35,326 nucleotides of DNA from CAG-273 sp963560005. GTDB taxonomy: Bacteria > Bacillota > Clostridia > TANB77 > CAG-508. The notes beneath the pieces are model-generated. The model saw nothing but the letters and a program-made list of their open reading frames with translations, ran no database searches and was not told the origin of the DNA. Shown in pieces: positions 31,944 to 35,326 of the stretch (positions are counted from its first letter, which is position 1; the number at the start of each line of letters is the position of its first letter). The stretch covers positions 1 to 35,326 of the forward strand of contig CAUWNG010000025.1 in assembly GCA_963560005.1 (NCBI GenBank). The letters are read 5' to 3'. The translations under genes were made by a program, and so were the position numbers.

Positions 31944-33123
31944 TTGATAAATGCTAATCATTATGCAGTTGATCACGATCATTACTGCTATAAAAGTGAT
32001 TTTATGAATAAATTTTATGATGCTAATCTAATTTATGAAGCTGGGAAAAAAGCAATTGCTGGAGCTCCATTCAAATATAAGTCACAACTTTTTGAAATGA
32101 ACCAATTACTAGAAACGGCACAAATTCAAAAGGCAATGATTGAAAAGACATACAGACCAACAAAACGGAACTAGATTTGTAATAAAAGAGCGAGGTAAGA
32201 AGAGAAATATTACAACAAACATAATGGTTGACAAAACAGTTAATCATTTGCTTTGTGATGAAGTATTAAGTCCAGCAATTTCTCCTTTTTTAATATATGA
32301 TAATGGAGCTAGTCAAAAGAATAAAGGTGTAGCATTTAGTAGAAAAAGATTAGAGGCACACTTACATAAATATTATAGAGAACATAAAAGCAATGATGGA
32401 TATATTCTTTTAATGGATTTTAGCGGATATTATGCAAGCATTCCATATAAAAAATGCTTACAAGTTATGAACAATTTGTTAAGAAATGTGAATAACGAAG
32501 AAAGAGCAATGACAATGTGGATTTTACAAAAGATATTTAAAGATTTTAGCATTGAATCTAATAGAGATAGAGGAATTAATATAGGGTCACAACCAAGTCA
32601 AAACATTGGAATTGCATATCCAAGTAGAATTGATAACTATATAAAAATTGTTAAGGGATGTAAGTATTATGGAAGATATACAGATGATAGTTATATCATT
32701 CATGAAAGTAAAGAATTTTTAAATGAAGTGTTAGAAGGAGTATTAAAAATTGCAGATAAATTGGAATTGATAATAAATCCTAAAAAAACACATATAGCAA
32801 AGCTATCACAAACATTTAAATTTCTACAATTAAAATATTCGCTAACAGAAACAGGCAGAATTATTAGAAGAATAAATCCAAAAGCAATAACTAGACAAAG
32901 AAGAAAACTAAAAGCATATAGAAGGCTATTAGATAATAATAGATTAACATACAATGAAATTGAGAATATTTTCAAAGGTTGGATGGCAGCGAATTATAAA
33001 AATATGTCACGACAACAAATAACAAATATGTCTCAATTATATTATGATTTATTTAAGGAGGTACCAACATGGAAAAATCATGGAAAATTACGCTATTTGA
33101 TGGAACAAAACTTGAAAACTTAG
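31944..33123 (+). CDS. DGR reverse transcriptase, +1 shift at CGG
   Basis: Segments 31944-32165 and 32167-33123, about 392 residues. The N-terminus (AVDHDHYCYKSDF, MNKFYDANLIYEAGKKAIAG) is in one frame up to CGG at 32166. The rest is in +1, giving TYRPTK-GTRFVIKERGKKR, as expected for this group. RT motifs: MDFSGYYASI with catalytic Asp near 158, the DGR-specific IGSQPSQ near 213 (in place of the QG motif of other RTs), and YTDD at 245-248. TTG 31944 is the likely start (stop just upstream); ATG 32004 is the alternative. Copies the TR RNA with errors at adenines into VR. The zero frame alone stops at 32174. Confidence 0.93.
32166..32169 (+). other. CGG +1 recoding site 8 (CGGA) in DGR RT
   Basis: AAA CGG AAC TAG in the zero frame; AAA, GGA ACT AGA TTT in +1. 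Dropping one A of the preceding AAAA run would also restore the frame but would lose the Lys; the eight other sites point to CGGA. Confidence 0.83.
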
Positions 33124-33401
33124 GATTAAATGGAAATAATTTTATATCAGATACTAAGATTACAGCAGATATATTTAATGGTAATTTATCAAAAGTTGTA
33201 ATTGAAGGAATAGAGAATGGAAAAGAGGTTATCCAAGAATATGAACATATGGAATTAGTACAAATAGTTCATTATAAAGATGGATATTATTTCGCTTTAA
33301 GAGAATTATCACAAGATGAATTAAAAGAAATTAAAACTCAAGCAGATATTGAATACCTTGCAATGATGTCAAATATTGATTTAGAGGAGGGAGAAGCATG
33401 A
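33069..33401 (+). CDS. Tail-region hypothetical protein upstream of XkdX
   Basis: 110 residues, ATG 33069 with a perfect AAGGAGGT upstream, overlapping the RT end by 55 bases. Beta-rich N-terminus (SWKITLFDGTKLENLGLNGN), a tail helix (SQDELKEIKTQADIEYLAMM). It ends in the overlap with XkdX (ATGA). Such a protein often precedes XkdX in Bacillota phages; the role is unknown. Confidence 0.65.
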   Translation: MEKSWKITLFDGTKLENLGLNGNNFISDTKITADIFNGNLSKVVIEGIENGKEVIQEYEHMELVQIVHYKDGYYFALRELSQDELKEIKTQADIEYLAMMSNIDLEEGEA

Positions 33402-33541
33402 GTAAGAATTTTGAAAAAGTAAGAAGATATTATGCTAACGGAATATGGAATAAAACAAGAGTCTATAATGCCGTAGGAAAATGGATAACAGAAGAGGAAT
33501 ATAAAGAAATAACTGGAGAAGAATATGGAGAAAACGCCTAA
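33398..33541 (+). CDS. XkdX-family protein
   Basis: Forty-seven residues with the XkdX signature: a short N-terminus, KVRRYYANGIWNKTRVYNAV, KWITEEEYKEITGEEY. In PBSX-like phages this small protein is encoded between tail fibre and lysis genes; its function is not known. Coupled to the previous gene by overlap. The stop lies in the terminator stem. Confidence 0.88.
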   Translation: MSKNFEKVRRYYANGIWNKTRVYNAVGKWITEEEYKEITGEEYGENA

Positions 33542-33565
33542 AAATATGAAGGGCGTTATTTTTTA
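33533..33565 (+). terminator. Intrinsic terminator after XkdX
   Basis: AACGCC (33533-33538) pairs with GGCGTT (33552-33557), followed by ATTTTTT. The stem begins within the end of the XkdX gene. It separates structural and lysis genes, perhaps partially. Confidence 0.7.
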
Positions 33566-33597
33566 ACTTTAAAATTTTACAAGAGAGGAGAATGCCA

Positions 33598-33879
33598 ATG
33601 GATAGTCCAGAAGTTGCAATAGCTCATTTAGAAGAAAGAGCAAAATCAAATACAAAAAGATTAGATGAACATGATACGAGATTGGATAGCCTTGAAAAAA
33701 CCTATTCTATAATGGAAAAAATGGATTACAGAATGGGAAATGTTGAAAATACTGTAACATCAATAAAAAACGATATACAAAAAGGAAAAGAGCAAAAAGG
33801 TATGAAGTGGGATAAATTAATAGATTATTTATTTTATGCAATACTAGCATTTGCTCTTTTTAAATTAGGATTAAAATAG
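33598..33879 (+). CDS. Hemolysin XhlA-like lysis accessory protein
   Basis: About 93 residues; ATG 33598 fits AGAGGAG spacing better than ATG 33592. A coiled-coil N-terminal part (IAHLEERAKSNTKRLDEHDT, MDYRMGNVENTVTSI) and one C-terminal membrane helix (LIDYLFYAILAFALFKLGL). This is the XhlA layout; in PBSX, XhlA acts with holin to let the endolysin through. It directly precedes the holin. Confidence 0.8.
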   Translation: MDSPEVAIAHLEERAKSNTKRLDEHDTRLDSLEKTYSIMEKMDYRMGNVENTVTSIKNDIQKGKEQKGMKWDKLIDYLFYAILAFALFKLGLK

Positions 33880-33894
33880 AAAGGGGGAACAGAT

Positions 33895-34149
33895 ATGACA
33901 GTACAAACTTTAGTCTATATTATTACAACTCTTTTTACTTATGGTGCTGGATTACTATCTAAAAAAATGGGATGGAATTACAACCTACCAATTACAATTC
34001 AAAACATAATTATAATAGCAATAGCATCAATAATAGGATGTGTAATAAATATTGAAGGATTAGATGTTAATGGTGTAATATCAGCAGTAATTACCGCAGT
34101 TGGTGGTGTAGGAACCGCTGTTGTTGCTTATGATGCAAAAAACAAGTAG
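33895..34149 (+). CDS. Holin
   Basis: 84 residues with two to three hydrophobic segments (TLVYIITTLFTYGAGLL; IIIIAIASIIGCVI; VISAVITAVGGVGTAVV) and a charged end (YDAKNK). Size and position between XhlA-like and amidase genes fit a phage holin that forms membrane holes at lysis. AAAGGGGG upstream. Strong terminator just after. Confidence 0.82.
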   Translation: MTVQTLVYIITTLFTYGAGLLSKKMGWNYNLPITIQNIIIIAIASIIGCVINIEGLDVNGVISAVITAVGGVGTAVVAYDAKNK

Positions 34150-34171
34150 AGTAATTATACTAATTAAAAAT

Positions 34172-34209
34172 AAAAACGGCTTAAAACGCAACGTCGCAAG
34201 CCGTTTTTT
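34172..34209 (+). terminator. Strong intrinsic terminator after holin
   Basis: AAAAACGGCTT (34172-34182) pairs with AAGCCGTTTTT (34198-34208), 15-base loop, T run. Clear stop of the late operon before the endolysin unit. Confidence 0.85.
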
Positions 34210-34215
34210 ATAGGT

Positions 34216-34279
34216 TTCCAGAAAAATTTTCTGGAATTCATAAAATACTGGAAGAAATATAAAAAATCTTCCAGTATTT
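34216..34279. repeat. Two further perfect hairpins sharing TTCCAG/CTGGAA
   Basis: TTCCAGAAAA-A-TTTTCTGGAA (34216-34236) and AAATACTGGAAGA-11 bases-TCTTCCAGTATTT (34243-34279, a 13-bp stem). With the terminator before them, three stem-loops lie in 110 bases. They may be bidirectional terminators, an RNA-processing site or protein-binding palindromes. Confidence 0.6.
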
Positions 34280-34308
34280 AATTTTATCAAAGAAAGGAAT
34301 GATTTTTT

Positions 34309-34383
34309 ATGGAAGAAAATGAAGTTGTCTTATCTGAAGAAATGGAAAAAGAATTTACAAATGGGAAAGGAGAAGAAGAATAA
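34309..34383 (+). CDS. Very small acidic protein before the endolysin
   Basis: Twenty-four codons (MEENEVVLSEEMEKEFTNGK) after AGAAAGGAATG, ending in TAATG that overlaps the amidase start. This looks like a translational coupling leader for the endolysin. Its sequence is acidic; no other function is visible. Confidence 0.5.
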   Translation: MEENEVVLSEEMEKEFTNGKGEEE

Positions 34384-35326
34384 TGGGTAATTCAAATTTA
34401 GTAAGTGTAAAAGTACCAGCACATTCTAACAATTATACTGTTGGAAGAAGCGGAAGAAGAATTGAATATGTTGCTATACATCATATGGCAGGAATATTAA
34501 CTGCAGCACAATGTGGAAATATATTTAAAAATGGAAGCAGAAAAGCATCAAGTAATTATGGTATAGGTAAAGATGCAGAAGTAGGATTATATGTAGATGA
34601 AGCCAATACATCTTATTGCAATTCAAATTGGGATTCTAACTGCAAATCTGTAACAATAGAAGTTTCAAATTGTGCGTTAGGTGGAGATTATCCTGTTTCT
34701 GATCCTGTTTTAAATAAACTTATACAATTAGTTGCTGATATAGCAAAAAGAAACAATCTAGGTAAGTTGGTAAAAGGTAAAAATGTTGTATGGCATAGAA
34801 TGTATACCGCTACAACTTGTCCACGGTAATTACTTATTAGGTAAGTTAGATTATATAATAGAAGAAGCTAATAAAATAAATGGACAAACAATTTCTGCAG
34901 CAGAAACCACAAGTAAAAAATCAAATGAAGAAATTGCAAATGAAGTAATAGCAGGAAAATGGGGAAATGGTGCAGACAGAAAAGATAAATTAACTGCAGC
35001 AGGATATGATTATAATGCTATTCAAAGTATAGTAAATGAAAAATTAACTGGCAAAAAAGCAGAAAGTAAACCAAAATTGAAATCTGTAGATGAAGTTGCT
35101 AAAGAAGTAATAGCAGGGAAATGGGGAAATGGACAAGATAGATTTAATAAGTTAGCTGCAGCAGGATATGATGCTAATGCAGTACAAAATAGAGTAAATG
35201 AACTTCTAGGTGCATCTTCAAAATCTACTTCAAATAAAAAGTCAAATGAGACTATTGCAAATGAAGTGATAGCAGGTAAATGGGGAAATGGAGAAGATAG
35301 GAAAACGAGATTACAAAATGCAGGAT
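34383..35326 (+). CDS. Endolysin: amidase + Cpl-7 repeats, +1 shift, partial
   Basis: Segments 34383-34823 and 34825-35326, open at the window end. Residues 1-165 are an N-acetylmuramoyl-L-alanine amidase (Amidase_2): zinc ligands from IHHMAG, WHRMY, and the Cys of TTCP-G. CGG at 34824 is followed by TAA in the zero frame, stopping at 34829 one residue after the third zinc ligand; +1 gives CPGNYLLGKLDYIIEEA. Then come three CW_7 (Cpl-7) cell-wall-binding repeats (ANEVIAGKWGNGADRKDKL and two more), the last cut by the window. The frame is open for all 500 remaining bases, which strongly supports the shift. Confidence 0.92.
34824..34827 (+). other. CGG +1 recoding site 9 (CGGT) in the endolysin
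   Basis: CCA CGG TAA in the zero frame; CCA, GGT AAT TAC in +1 (C-P-G-N-Y). A glycine follows C-P in Amidase_2 proteins. Confidence 0.88.

Noticed and set aside
3939..34827. Random indel errors or prophage decay as the cause of all nine frame breaks
   Set aside because: Errors should fall at any codon phase, any base and in homopolymers. All nine are one extra C exactly before an in-frame GGA/GGT, and no other unexplained indel or nonsense is seen. A systematic error remains a formal alternative and should be tested on reads.
3939..34827. CGG simply reassigned to another amino acid (Gln, Trp or similar)
   Set aside because: Reassignment would keep the zero frame. Here the conserved product continues only in +1, and two of the sites run straight into TAA in the zero frame.
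1..35326. UGA recoded as Trp or Gly
   Set aside because: TGA ends several genes at sensible places (for example 7065, 10910 and 11360) and Trp is written TGG.
1..35326. CRISPR array, rRNA or insertion sequence
   Set aside because: No spaced direct-repeat array, no rRNA-like block and no transposase or terminal inverted repeats were found.

Overview
The window is most of a temperate tailed (siphovirus-type) phage or prophage from a very AT-rich, low-GC Gram-positive (Bacillota/Mollicutes-like) host. Evidence: strong AGGAGG-type ribosome binding sites, almost exclusive use of A/T-ending codons, HK97-type head genes, a Gp37-like tail protein, XkdX and XhlA-like proteins, and an amidase endolysin with Cpl-7 repeats. 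TAA, TAG and TGA all end genes, and Trp is TGG, so UGA is not recoded.

Layout. 1-750 (minus): a small membrane protein cut by the window edge and a CI-like repressor whose S24 domain has lost its catalytic residues. 840-2240: divergent control region with a Cro-like protein, two palindromic operators and two small cassettes with opposing genes. 2340-12600: early genes (excisionase-like, small zinc/coiled-coil proteins, a replication initiator with an internal repeat-rich candidate origin, an Api92-like protein, a PAPS-reductase-like protein, RusA, a tyrosine recombinase, several DNA methyltransferase genes, an ArpU-like late regulator). 12630-12820: a promoter, a strong terminator and a tRNA-like gene with CAT anticodon. 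12840-30230: ParB-methyltransferase, terminases, portal, protease, capsid, connectors, tail tube, tail chaperones (with a -1 frameshift), tape measure, Dit, tail and baseplate proteins. 30295-33123: a diversity-generating retroelement (DGR): variable C-lectin-like protein, Avd-like protein, template repeat and reverse transcriptase. 33069-35326: XkdX, XhlA-like, holin, and an endolysin cut by the window end.

The most striking signal is a translational one. Nine times, in seven otherwise intact genes (replication initiator, PAPS-reductase-like twice, HNH/P-loop protein, TerL, tape measure twice, DGR reverse transcriptase, endolysin), the reading frame runs into an in-frame CGG codon and the conserved protein continues only in the +1 frame. 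In each case the next codon is GGA or GGT, exactly where the family has one glycine. Reading by eye, I found no ordinary in-frame CGG in any gene I accept. So every sense CGG marks a +1 frame change: the four bases CGGA or CGGT stand for one glycine. This is hard to explain as random sequencing error or decay. It suggests that CGG is unassigned in this host and is resolved by +1 frameshifting, or that a glycine tRNA reads CGGN as a quadruplet.

The DGR is also clear: over 95 aligned bases the variable repeat differs from the template at 17 positions, and all 17 are adenines in the template. Its reverse transcriptase itself needs the CGG shift, so phage tropism switching depends on the unusual decoding.
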